Source: Mytilus edulis (lineage: Eukaryota > Mollusca > Bivalvia > Mytilida > Mytilidae). Taken from it: DNA of 64,000 nt. The position numbers and the translations under genes are program-made. A model generated the notes under the pieces. The model made no database searches, was not told where the DNA came from, and worked only from the letters and a program-made list of their open reading frames with translations. This document shows, piece after piece, positions 24,552-36,154 of the stretch. Location of the stretch: contig NC_092346.1 in NCBI RefSeq assembly GCF_963676685.1, positions 46,869,289-46,933,288 of the forward strand. The letters are read 5' to 3'. Position 1 is the first letter of the stretch. Every line of letters begins with the position of its first letter.

Positions 24552-25883
24552 AAAGAGACAAAAAAGTTGATTAGAAATCTTTTATTTTGCTTTATTCTTA
24601 ATCCTTAGTCAATTTGTAGTTAAAAACAGCCTATCTGAGCATTATGCGACTTATAATAAAAATTTCACAGCTCAATTTAAACTGACTGTAATGAATGACT
24701 TTGATAGAAAATACTTGAAAATTTCATTTTGGGCTACAGGAACATAAACTTTCAATATCAAGATCATTGTTTTACTGATTTTTTCTTTGTTTGTTCTACT
24801 TCTTTAAAGACTTCCAACAATTTTTGCAATGAATTTAGTAAAAAATCCAAGGTATTGAAGTGTCAAGGAATATTGACCCCCCTTTTTTCATCTGGTGTCA
24901 GTAAAGTACTACAAATTGATCAACAGTGCAGTCATGGTCATTTAACTGTGTTTATTTACATCAGTTAATAAAATTTAAGGTATAAAAATTTCATTTGGAA
25001 TAATAAATGGTGCTTTTGTGAGTTTCTACAGTGCTTACATTAGGCTATGCTATCTGCCATGTACATAGTATGACGCAATGCTATAAGGGGTAAAAATCAA
25101 ATAATTTCATTAAATCTGCATGACAAAATTTTTTTGGGGGTAGTAAACAACTTATGTTTCAATGTTTAACACCACAGAATAACTTTTTGTGCATTTATAA
25201 CATTATTTAGGACATTTTTTATATAAAAGCATATTGTCAGGATGGGAAAAGCTAAAAATAGGACAAACTCAAGATTTAGGCTCTAAATTTGCAATATGTG
25301 ACATTTTGCCTCCAAAAAGATTGAAATGTGGCTACTATTATCTCAAATGATCAGTTAAGACAAAAAAAAACAATTGTTTTCTGATTTTGATGTTTCACCG
25401 CATTTTACTTAAAGGTGTCATACCACCAATTAAAAGTCCCTATCTGTTCAACCAAATTTTGCCATTTTCACAGCTTTCTAAATATTTTACCTTAAGTTTA
25501 ACTTCATAGAAACTAGGTATATCCTGAATTGTACAGGTGTCACCTTTCTGCATGCCAATTTTCAACATACATTCAAAATCATATAAGAAGGCAGAGAGCT
25601 TCCGAAAGGAGGTACCACTAAAAATAACCCCTGGTTTTCTGGAAATCTTAAATTAGTATACTATGGAGCGCATTAATACTCAATTTTTAATGCAAACTCA
25701 TAGACAGGTAAATTTTGGCTCAAAATGGTCTTAATATATTTCTCTTTCAACAAAATTTTCATTTCTGCAAATTTGTTAGTTAGTTTAGGTGAACAATGAC
25801 ATCAAATGCACTTTTTTTTTGTCCGAGTAGGCCTACTTTCACATACGTTCTAAATTTGAGGGAGTAATTGGTGGTATGACACC
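24081..25883. mobile_element. Composite non-autonomous transposon with 472-bp direct end repeats
   Basis: Two copies of a 472-bp sequence (24080-24551 and 25413-25884), about 99% identical, enclose 861 bp of non-coding DNA. Each copy is itself bounded by perfect 20-bp inverted ends (AGGTGTCATACCACCAATTA). The outer flanks are both TA and rejoin a continuous site in the array (TTTA|ATAACACTACC), as in the empty relative at 28398. The inner copy junctions lack that arrangement. Confidence 0.75.
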
Positions 25884-25884
25884 T
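25413..25884. repeat. 472-bp TIR-bounded repeat, right copy
   Basis: Same orientation and length as the left copy. Its inner flank is CTTAA, not TA. Confidence 0.9.
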
Positions 25885-26598
25885 AAAATAACACTACCTC
25901 CGTTATTCATGCCATATTAGAAGTAATGGCTACTGCATGGGTTGTTGATAGCAGCGAGAGCTAATAGTCCACTAGCAGAATGTATGAACCCAGGAGTATT
26001 ATTATTACAAACAATGAGCTATTAAAAGAGAGGGATATTCTCAGTTATGCTAATTTTCATGTTCATCATGGGATGTTTCAGCAAAAAACTTAAATCAATT
26101 TTAAAAGTATATACCTAGTTAGATATATTTCAGATGCTAGACATAATGTGTTTAGTTTTCGAAAACGATTTTTCAAGTGTAACTCACTATCAATGCATGC
26201 AACACATATAAATCATGAGTATATTAATTATCTTCAAACCTGTATGTTTGTAGCGTTTACGCATATTTAAATGAATTTCTTTACGAGTATAAGCTACAAG
26301 ATATACGTTGAACAATTCATATGTTAATAGCCCTACGGCAATACGTCATAACATCGGTAATATATCATAATTTATTATGGTCAAAATATTTGAAAATCTT
26401 AAAAAAACACTAATATACCAAACATGGCAAAAATTAAAGTCCAAAAAGAGCAATGAATTAGAGCTTTTGTGGATAGAGATATATTCCTGAACTCATAAAC
26501 AGTTCTAGAATCTATAACAACAACTTTTGATAACACAATTTCAGTGTGTTCATGCCATATCCGAAGTACTGGCTACTGAGCGAATGATCACTACAGAG

Positions 26599-26758
26599 CA
26601 GTGGCGGATCCAGAAATTTCCATAAGTGGGGGCCCAGTGACTGACCTAAGAGGGGGCCCGCTCCAGTCACGCTTCAGTGATTCCCTATATAAGCAACCAA
26701 ATTTTTTCCCAAAAAAAGGGGGGGGGCCGGGCCCCCTGCCCCCCTAAATCCGCCTCTG
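26599..26758. mobile_element. MITE with CAGTGGCGGAT ends
   Basis: Starts CAGTGGCGGATCC and ends ATCCGCCTCTG. CAGAG at 26594-26598 and 26759-26763 is a 5-bp target duplication. The interior has strong GGGGGCCC runs. Inserted in array unit C. Confidence 0.75.
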
Positions 26759-27042
26759 CAGAGGTTAATATTCCACCAGCAGAATTTATGGACCAAGCAG
26801 TAGTATATAATTACAAAACAATGAGCTATTAGAAGAGAGGTGATATTCTCTGTTGTACCAATTTTTCATGCTAATCATGAGAGGTTTCAGCAAAAACTTA
26901 AATAAATATCAAAAGTATACACTTAGTTAGATGTATTTCAGATAAAAGACATAATATTAATAGTTTCCGAAACGATTTTTCATGTATTTCATGTATAGTT
27001 CATTATTAATGCTTGCAACATATATAAATCATATATATATAG

Positions 27043-28246
27043 GTTTACCATTTCGTACCTCATGGAAGGTTTGCATGCTTACTATTTCGTATCTATGAAA
27101 TATTCATATTTGATACATGTCTCGGTGAAAACTGTTTCATAGACGAATACTCCACATGACCTTATTATACAATGAAATACTCAATTATGTATTAACTCGA
27201 ATAATTCAAGCCCTTTCCGGGTCCGATTTTCTCCAACACGAGGGCTTGAACTCCTTCTAATCATTGGCCGCGTCGCCTGCTCTCTGTGAGAGAGAGCCAA
27301 TCAGCGGCGATCAGGATAATGAGTCTGCGCAACTCTCTTGTAATTGTCTTACCAAACACGTGTGTTCAATTAACACAAATCCGATAATAATTAATTAACA
27401 TCAATTAACATCAGTTTACATCATTTAACATCAATTAACATCCGGAACTCCTCCTTCTTTAGCTGCCACTTTAAATCAAAATTCCCATATTGCAAAGCGG
27501 TGTGAAAATTCCGGTTGACGGTCTTGATCGAGGAAGACGTTCAGGCGTTAATGTAGCCTTCGTAGATCAGCGGAATATAACGACTGAATTATTCGGGTTA
27601 ATTATGTATAAACAGAAAACAGACACATCTAATATTCATTTAATTTAACCATTGGACAGGTATGCATATACAAAACAATATAAACAGACATCACTAATAA
27701 TAACAATTATATAATGCCAACATGGCAAACAAAGAATATCTTTGCAATGTTTACGTCTATATGCATATTTAATATATATGAAAATTTCAAAAACATTAAA
27801 ATATCATGATTTTTTTTTCTCATAAATATGATATGAAATGGTTCACGTGTGTATTAAGTTCATAAGGTACGAAAAAAGTAAAATCACAAAAATACTTAAC
27901 TCAGAGGAAAATCTAATCGGAAAGTCCATAATCACATGGCAAAATCAAATGACAAAACACATAAAAAACGAATGGACAAGAACTGTCATATTCCTGACTT
28001 GGTACAGACATTTTCAAATATAGATAATGGTGGATAAAACCTGTTTTATAGCGCTAAACCTCTCACTTTGATGAAAGTCTCATCAAATTCCGTTATATTT
28101 ACAATGAACTAAACAGACATAATAAATAAAATTGGGCACAGCAGTCATCATCGTGTAACAATTGGTAGATACATTTGGCCCATAAGGAACGAAATGAATA
28201 ATATCGTGGGTATGACTTGGTAAATGTTGGGTACGAAATGGCAAAT
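27043..28246. mobile_element. DNA element with TTTACCATTTCGTACC ends, nested insertions
   Basis: TTTACCATTTCGTACC at the left and GGGTACGAAATGGCAAA at the right are imperfect inverted ends. Array unit C/D sequence resumes immediately outside (AAATAAACACTAATATCCC). A second MITE (27189-27602) and a minus-strand GTTCAGTATTTTTGTG-type repeat (27872-28110) are nested in it. Confidence 0.5.
27189..27602. mobile_element. MITE with ATTAACTCGAATAATTCA inverted ends
   Basis: The left end ATTAACTCGAATAATTCA pairs with the right end TGAATTATTCGGGTTAAT. The interior is unusually GC-rich on its left (GGCCGCGTCGCCTGC) and includes ATTAACATCA repeated in tandem at 27398-27440. A shorter related element with similar ends is at 52567-52672. 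Confidence 0.6.
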
Positions 28247-28527
28247 TTTAAATAAACACTAATATCCCAAACAGTGCAAAATATAAAGCGCAAACATGTC
28301 AAAACTTAAAATCCAAACCGAGCAATACATTATAGCTTTTCATAACATAGATATATTCCTGAACTCATAAAAAGTTCGAAAATCTTGTAAAATCACGATT
28401 TAATAACACTACTATCGTTATTCATGCCATATTCGAAGTACTGGCCACTGGGCTGTTGATAACAGCGGGGGCTAATAGTCCACTAGCAGAATTTATGGAC
28501 GCAGGAGGAGTATTATTACAAAAAACT

Positions 28528-29812
28528 AGAGGCTCTAAAGAGCCTGTGTCGCTCGCCTTGGTCTTGTGCATATTAAACAATGGACACGGATAAATTCATG
28601 ACATAATTGTGTTTTGGTGATAGTGATGTGTTTGTAGATCTTACTTTACTGAACATTCTTGTTGCTACAATTATCTCTATCTATAATGAACTTGGCCCAG
28701 TAATTACAGTGGAAAATATTTTCTAAAAATTAACAAAAATTTATGAAAAATGTTAAAAATTAACTATAAAGGGCAATAACTCCTTAAGGGGTCAATTGAC
28801 TATTTTGGTCATGTAAAACTTATTTGTAGATCTTATTTTGCTGAACGTTATTGCTGTATACAGTTTATCTCTATCTATAATAATATTCAAGATAATAACA
28901 AAAAACGGCCAAATTTCCTTAAAATTACCAATTCAGGACAGTAACCTAACAACGGGTTATCCGAACCATGTGAAAACATCAGGGCAGATAGATCTTGACC
29001 TGATAAACAATTAAACCCTGTCAGATTTTCTTTTAATGCTTCGATTTTTGAGTTATAAGCCAAAAACTGCATTTTACCCCTATGTTCTATTATTAGCCGT
29101 GGCAGCCATTTTGGTTGATTGGCCAGGTCACGTCACACATTTTTTAAACAAGTTACCCCAATGATGACTGTGGTCAAGTTTAGTTTAATTTTGCCCAGTA
29201 GTTTCAGAGAAGAGTATTTTTGTAAAAGATTACGAAGATTTACGAAAAAATGGTTAAAAATTGACTATAAAGGGCAATAACTCCTTCAGGGGTCAACTGA
29301 CCATTTTGGTCATGCTGACTTATTTGTAAATCTTACTTTGCTGAACATTATTGCTGTTTGCAGTTTATCTCTATCTATAATAATATTCAAGATAATAACC
29401 AAGAACAGCAAAATTTCCTTAAAATTAGCAATTCAGGGGCAGCAACCCAACAACGGGTTGTCCGATTCATCTGAAAATTTGAGGGCAGATAGATCTTGAC
29501 CTGATAAACAATTTTACCGCTGTCAGATTTGCTTTAAATGCTTTGGTTTTTGAGTTATAAGCCAAAAACTGCATTTTACCCCTATGTTCTATTTTTAGCC
29601 ATGTCGGCCATCTTGGTTGGTTGACCGGGTCACGCCACACATTTTTTAAACTGAATATCCCAAATATGATTGTGGCCAAGTTTGGATTAATTAGGCCCAG
29701 TAGTTTCAGAGGAGAAGATTTTTGTAAAAGTTAACGACGACGGACGACGGACGACAACGACGGACACCAAGTGATGGGAAAAGCTCACTTGGCCCTTCGG
29801 GCCAGGTGAGCT
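28528..29812 (-). repeat. GCTCACC-hairpin repeat, apparently full length
   Basis: Bounded by a palindrome AGGCTCTAAAGAGCCT at 28530-28545 and the 31-bp hairpin at 29782-29812. Inside are two direct internal copies about 503 bp apart (CTATAAAGGGCAATAACTCC at about 28764 and 29266). It is inserted into the diverged tandem array: flanks TTACAAAAA and AAAAAAGAACTATTAG match a contiguous site in sister units. No coding capacity. Confidence 0.7.
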
Positions 29813-32800
29813 AAAAAAGAACTATTAGAAGAGAGGTGATATTCTATGTTATGCCAATTTTCTTGTTCATCATTGGAAGTTTTAGGAAAAATTCAAATAC
29901 ATCTCAAAAGTATACATCTAATTAGATATATTTCAAATGCTAGACATAATTTTAATAGTTTCCGAAAACGATTTGTCAAGTTCGAGTATAACTCATTATC
30001 AGTGCTTGCAACATATAATATAAATCATGAGTATAATAGTTATCTGCCAACCTGTATGTTTGTCGGTATAATAATCTACATCTTAATAAAGACAGAACTG
30101 ATGTCCCCCAACAAACTACTGTCAGAAAACATTACCAAAAATCGCAACAAATACTATAACTTTTGTTACATTTGGCTCATATTATAAAAACATTTGGTGT
30201 AGCATTTACACATATTTAAATAAACATCTTTACGAGTATAAGCTACAATATATACATTTAACAATTCATAGGTTAATTGTCCTGTCATGGAATAGAAGTT
30301 CCTTCATAGTATAAGTTCCAAAAGGAAGAACTATTCTGGAATATTATTTCAACAGAATACATATTACAGTACATGTTCCTAACGGAATGAATGGTACAGA
30401 ATATTTGTTCCAACAGGAATTGGTAATATGACATTGAATTTACGGCCAACGGCAATACGTAATAATATCGGTAATATATCATAATGTGTATTTACAGTTT
30501 CAGATAATCACACACCAATTATGGGTACGTTTGTGATTACACCTCTGTAAATCAAATCTAAAGTCATCCCCAATTCTGTCAATATCTGATTTGTAGTTTA
30601 CACATACAAATTTACCTTCGTCTCCTTCCAGTTTCATACAACGATCTGTTGGTATCTCATTCAAAACAAAAAATGCAGAGAATTGAGCTGGCCAGATGAG
30701 TTTGAATTCGAAGTTTGATAATTTGCCTGATTTCTGAAAAGATATTATGTATGTAGTATTTTACTGACTGTCTGAATGATGTTTTAATTGTTTGACTATC
30801 TAAGAATTTGTTTATTTTTTTTTGCCTTATTGAGATGCGGATCAAGGATTTTGAAAAAAAAACAATTTGTGGTGGGACCAGTAAAAAAAAACTGGATTAA
30901 CCAAATAAGACGCCGCTCCATAAAGGGGGGGGGGGGGGCTAAATCCGCCTCTATTGTTGACAGATTTAAGATTGAAATCGCAAGACTCTGAAACGCAGTA
31001 AGATGATATTGAAAATTTCATAACTTATACTTATATTATTGTCCTTTCAAAAACATGTTTAACGATAAGTCCGGTATTTCTGTGAAATATACCATTCATT
31101 GTAGTTGACTGTTTAAAAAGTGCATACCTGTCAAACAAGTGCACATGAATGATGGAAAGGAGTAGGCTATTATAGACTAGTTTTAATCATGAAAAAAAGT
31201 AATCTAATCCATGAATTTACACCCTTCATATATTCATTAGACATTATAAGTCTGTTATATGCAGATTCTACCACTGCATCGAGTGTGATACGATATTTAT
31301 CCACTCGAAACAGTTAAATTTTCAAATTTAAAACGAGAGGCTTGCCGAGATTTTTCAAAATTAAAAAATTAATTGTCGAGAGTAGATAAATATCGTATTA
31401 CACGAAATTTGGTGGTGGAATCTGTTTCTCTAATGATTTTCTAACAATATGCAGGCAAACTCATTCCTTCTTTTTGAATGATCTTCAAAAGATGTGTTCT
31501 TTCTATGTGACGTCATCAGGCATGGTCGCCTTTTTCATGCCGTCACAATAGGAAATTCTGAGGAATACAAGAAAATTTGACGTCATATTCGGATTTTAAC
31601 CAATGACGAATTGAGATCAAACGAACCACACGTTGATTAAATTTTTGTATACAATGGCTGCAGAAAGGCATAAGAAGAAGAAGAATTTGAGAAAAAATAA
31701 TATTAAAATTTGGGCATCTTACTACTATTATTGGCTGCTGAGAGGCAAATATATACTAATTTTTCAACCTACACTGCTCAAGGTGTCTTCAGTAATTCAT
31801 CTTATTCGGCAATTGATTAAGATATTTCAACGTCGAAAAGATGGAGGAATTTGTTATAATTGTTACGTGTACGGACCATATCACAAATCTTATTACTTGT
31901 ATGTTTTTATTCAGCGTTAAACGAAACCAAAGGGTCTTCAAACCAGAAAAATAGCACCTGATATATATAACATAAATAATTGGAACATAAATCGGTACTT
32001 TATAATGAAAAACTTAATTCAAGGACTAGTTACACTAATACATAATTACATGTACAAGGATAAGGTCGCCGGCATCTGTAACGTGTAGATATTGTTTTTC
32101 TCCATTTTGAGAAATTGTTGAATAGCGCCGTCTATATATATAACAAGGAGACGTTCCATTTTCTTCAAGTATTCTTTCCTCCAGAAAATGACCTAGAATA
32201 ATTGAAAAAAGATATTCACCATTCCGATTTCAGGACATAAAAATAAACATGATTTAAAATGAATTATGACATAGTTCTATTTCATATAAGTTACGTCAGT
32301 TTGAATTGTTCACAGTTGGTGCATGATTTAAAATAAAAAAAGAGGAAAAAAAATACCGAAGAAATAAAAGAGTAAACAAGACACTAAACATAAAACTATA
32401 GATGTCAAACTTCAACTCGAATGTCACCAAAGAAGTAGGAAGTTAACATAAGTGTTATATCCTACTGGTGGCGATGTCACAATAAAGAGGACAAGATTGA
32501 TGCGGCAACAAATTTTAAAATTCATGGTGACATGTGACATAGATATTCATATACGGCAAATCAACGAGTGATTACAATTTCAGTCTCCTACCTCTTCGAC
32601 CGACAGCAATGAACTGATATTGTCGTCAGAATTAAAACAACAGCTAATTTTTATCCTAAAGTTACTAATTTGTTTTTAACATTTATTGCAATTATATGAA
32701 TTAATGCATAACATAAAAGTTGATGGGGTAATCTGTTTTTAAAAATCAACCCAGTTATTGAATTAAACAAAAGACATGTAGACATCAAGACCAACTTAAA

Positions 32801-34257
32801 ACCAATAAAGGAACATGGAATACAAATAATAATACCTCTTAAAGTCATAAGAAACGAGGGTTCTTCCAATTCTTGAATCAATGCATACAAACATCATAAA
32901 TTTAGCCTTCTGTGCACGAATTTATCATTTTTTTCGTGTAAATTTCGTATAATCGTCATTTTTTTTCAATCAGTCAGTTTTGTCAAAATATGGCAAGTAT
33001 TTAAAGTTCGTGTTATGAAGCCGAAGTTTAAAGGGGCACTAGCTATCAAATTCATTGTAACCGATTTGACTCAAATTCTCATATTTGGTTTATAACAATG
33101 TAAAACATTTATCCAAACTATCAAAAGTCTAAAATAAACAGTTTACAGAGCATGGGGTAGATTATATATAGGTTCGTTTCGTGTGTATTTTAGTCCAGAC
33201 GCCATCTAATTAACTATCGATTTGACCTCAGATGACCATATAAGCGATGTAAACAAAAAAAAAAGATACGAATAGATTAAACCAACACGTGCAATTGTAT
33301 TTTTATAGGTCTGTTTGATTTTATTTTATAGATTAAAAATAGATGTTTCTCATTCTTTTTAACCATATAAGAATGATTTTATGTGCATCGAATTAGTAAT
33401 CAAATGGTTTACCGTAGTTTCACTTTCATTGTTGACATTCTTTTTCTTTAAATAACCTGTACACGTACAATGCATGCGTTGTCAATCTCTAGCTAGGGGT
33501 TAACTTGAAGTTCACATGAATACCGGTTAGAATGATGATGACGTTTTCACTTGCAAGTGAATCAGTCAAAAATTATGTTTAATCGCTTATTTCAACAAAA
33601 TTAAATGAAATTGATTGCTAAAAGCAAATTATTATTTCATTATTCCAATTTGATTAATGATTGATCTAAAAAAAATCATACTTTATTTTTTTATATATAT
33701 CGTAGCTAGTGCCCCTTTAACGATTGTCACCTGTTTGTCAACAATCGACAAAAAAGCATGGAAATTGAGCACGTGTTAAACATGTAAATTCAGATAATAG
33801 TTTATTTTGACGTGAAACTGTACTTATGTGTCCCGTCATACTTTGAACCACACCATTATTTTATTTATTATTTTTACTGTAAGTCTGTTTTTTGTTATAT
33901 CTACTTTACGTGAGTCTGCATTTATGTATGCCGTCATACGACAAAATTATTTTTATGTCTACCTGTGCGAATTTCAAGCGCGCAATTTTACACCAGTAAT
34001 GAAAACCTTCTTTCATTTATGGGTAGACTTTCCATAGATAAATTCAGCCGTATAAGAAAAGCAAAATGAGAATGTTAAATTTGATGTATGCCTTTTTGTG
34101 CTACTTTGTTACATTTGTTGTTTGTGTAGTGATATTAAGATGATAACACAATATTGACTGTTGTACCCCTATTGTTGTACCCCTATTTTTGACATTTTTA
34201 CTCTTTGAATATGTTTGTCTTGTTCATGCATCGTTGACAATGTAATGGAATTTGATG
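29300..34257. repeat. Segmental duplication, copy 2
   Basis: Same orientation as copy 1, offset 29299 rising to 29301 after the G run. To the right, the repeat spanning the boundary continues (34258-34480) as it does in the diverged relative at 35095-35500, so this junction is the original arrangement. To the left, copy 2 continues into the rest of its repeat, so the true left boundary lies outside what copy 1 shows. Confidence 0.95.
33028..33720. mobile_element. TTAA-flanked MITE, duplication copy
   Basis: Identical to the element at 3727-4419, carried along inside the segmental duplication. Confidence 0.75.
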
Positions 34258-34480
34258 CGACTGTCATACAAGTGAGAGGTTTAGCTAGCTATAAAACCAG
34301 GTTCAATCCACCATTTTCTACATTAGAAAATGCCTGTACCAAGTCAGGAATATGACAGTTGTTATCCATTCGTTTGATGATCATGTGTTTGGACTTTTGA
34401 TTTTGCCTTTTGATTTTTGATTTTCCTTTTTGAATTTTCCTCGGAGTTCAGTATTTTTGTGTTTTTACTTTTTTTTCAAG
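34065..34480 (+). repeat. GTTCAGTATTTTTGTG-type mussel repeat, spans duplication boundary
   Basis: Complete copy ending GGAGTTCAGTATTTTTGTG plus TTTTACTT. The segmental duplication ends inside it at 34257, and the corresponding truncated piece in copy 1 is 4764-4956. Related copies: 35095-35500 (+), 52955-53085 (+), 61885-61960 (+), 27872-28110 (-), 54435-54690 (-). Confidence 0.7.
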
Positions 34481-34569
34481 GACATCCAGGCGTATTGTGA
34501 GCACCGGATGTTTACGAGATTGGTCACACTGAGGTCACTTTGCATACGGAAATATGTCGGGGGAAATTC
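34472..34569 (-). CDS. Candidate exon, possibly of the PDZ-like gene
   Basis: A short open stretch preceded by CTTCCAG (acceptor-like) and followed by AAAAAG|GTAAAA reads EFPPTYFRMQSD and then LVNIRCSQYAWMSLKKK, which looks more protein-like than surrounding frames. Its incoming phase is 0, while the last assigned exon of the PDZ-like gene leaves phase 2, so they cannot be joined directly. An unseen exon of length 3n+1 would be needed. The end abuts a repeat copy, so the apparent donor could belong to that repeat. Confidence 0.25.
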
Positions 34570-34924
34570 CTGGAAGGAAGCAATTAAAATAAAGTAAACT
34601 TCTTCTAAATATGAATAAACTAAAGAATGTTCTTCAGAAAAAAGTATATGTACATAAGTTTTATAATGAAAACTATCCATTGAGTTATAAAAAAACATTT
34701 GCATTATATTTTTTTATTTGAGGTTTCTTATGACTTTAAATAACGGTAAAATACATACAAAACCATTCACCGGAAGTTTTAAACTATAAGCAAGCATTGA
34801 GGGACCAGTACCATGAGTAAGAACAATTAGAACAATAATACCGAAATAAATTCTCTGCCGTGACTGTTTCCACTCTCCTTATATTAACAGCCCCGATGGC
34901 TAAGTCATTACTGGAAATTAAAGA

Positions 34925-35130
34925 AACATACATGGCTTACTCCGCTTCATTTTAGACTTATGCCTCGAATTTGACATATGCGGTCATCTCATTTCTATAA
35001 ACTATGACAACCAAGACGATTTTGATTATGATTTTGAAATTACCAATTTCTCCACCTTAGCAGGAATATACCAAATTCACCTGCACATGTAATATTCATT
35101 TCCCAACTCATGAGCTTATGTGTTTTTTCT
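34925..35130 (+). pseudogene. Relic of a Penelope-like reverse transcriptase
   Basis: Broken frames on the plus strand read SFILDLCLEFDICGHLI-like, then DDFD and FEITNF, then IFISQLMS-like. This follows the order of the LDL, KRDDFNFPIVNFPF and YGVYISQLIR blocks after the YLDD motif in PLE RTs. Several indels and stops are present and nothing recognisable extends on either side. It is an old fragment, independent of the better-preserved element at 47660-50313. Confidence 0.5.
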
Positions 35131-35500
35131 ATAGAATGTCTATCTGTCATTTTGTTTTAGTTGTTGTCATAATTGAAAGTGTTTAGAGTGATTAGAATTA
35201 TAACACACTATTGATTGCTGTTTAATTTACATTTGTACCTATTATGTATGCTTGTTTTGTTCACACATTGTTTTCTATAGAATGGAATTTAATGCGATTG
35301 TAATACAACTGAGAAGTTAAGCCAGCTATTAAAGCAGATTGAATCCAATATTTACTACAAAAGTCAAGAATATGACAGTTGTTTTCCTTCCTTTGATGTG
35401 TTTGAGCTTTTGGTTTTGCCATTTGATAAGGTATTTCACGATTTGAATTTTCATTAGTGTTCAGTATTTTTTTATTTTATTTTTTTTACTTTAAATACAA
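35095..35500 (+). repeat. Diverged GTTCAGTATTTTTGTG-type repeat
   Basis: Shares GGAATTTAATGCGATTGTAA with the intact repeat across the position where duplication copy 1 breaks off, so it shows the ancestral order. Confidence 0.65.
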
Positions 35501-35746
35501 GTTCATACACAACAGTATTTATCCGTGTGATTTTTTTATTCGTTTTATTCGTCCTAGACATAATTAGTGTGTCGTCATGCTGGAATATGTATGTATTTTT
35601 ATGCCATAAATGGTTGCGTACCATAGGGCCATATGTGTATACTCGTACAGTTAATTAATATGTATCTATGAATAAGCATTTATTAGAAACCACATGAATA
35701 CGTGAAAAGAAAATCCTTATGTTACTGACGCGCACATTTCATAAAA

Positions 35747-36140
35747 TTTAAAATTGAGAATGGAAATGGGGAATGTGTCAAAGAGACAACAACCCGACCA
35801 AATAAAAAACAACAGCAGAGGGTCACCAACAGGTCTTCAATGTAGCGAGAAATTCCCGCACCCGGAGGCGTCCTTCAGCTGGCCCCTAAACAAATATATA
35901 CTAGTCCAGTGATAATGAACGCCATACTAATTTCCAAATTGTACACAAGAAACTAAAATTAAAATAATACAAGACTAACAAAGGCCAGAGGCTCCTGACT
36001 TGGGACAGGCGCAAAAATGCGGCGGGGTTAAACATGTTTGTGAGATCTCAACCCTCCCCCTATACCTCTAACCAATGTAGTAAAGAAAACGCATAACAAT
36101 ACGCACATTAAAATTCAGTTCAAGAGAAATCCGAGTCTGT
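35747..36140 (-). repeat. 5'-truncated Penelope-like 3' UTR, copy 3
   Basis: Same UTR on the minus strand, running 5' as far as the GAGTCTG block before truncation. It lies 15 bases past the donor of the last assigned exon of the PDZ-like gene. Confidence 0.8.
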
Positions 36141-36154
36141 ATTATTTTATTTAC

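Larger units (their letters stand above)
22940..30490 (+). repeat. Diverged tandem array of ~0.7-0.8 kb units, disrupted by transposons
   Basis: Four units share ordered blocks: AAAATATTTGAAAATCTT, GATAGAGATATATTCCTGAA, TTCATGCCATATCCGAAGTA, GAAGAGAGGTGATATTCT, AGTTTCCGAAAACGATT and CGGTAATATATCATAAT. Units: A 22940-23925; B 23926-24079 plus 25885-26385; C 26386-27040; D 28249-28520 plus 29813-30490. The part of D after 29813 also occurs at 514-1190 through the segmental duplication. The blocks are non-coding and the function is unknown. Confidence 0.75.

Noticed and set aside
24080..25884. LTR retrotransposon (472-bp direct repeats around an interior)
   Set aside because: Each repeat has 20-bp inverted termini instead of TG...CA ends, the interior has no gag/pol reading frame, and no primer-binding site was seen.
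35600..35695. Phase-compatible terminal exon for the PDZ-like gene (22 codons then TAA)
   Set aside because: The acceptor is weak and the peptide carries no family signal, so a chance match is as likely.
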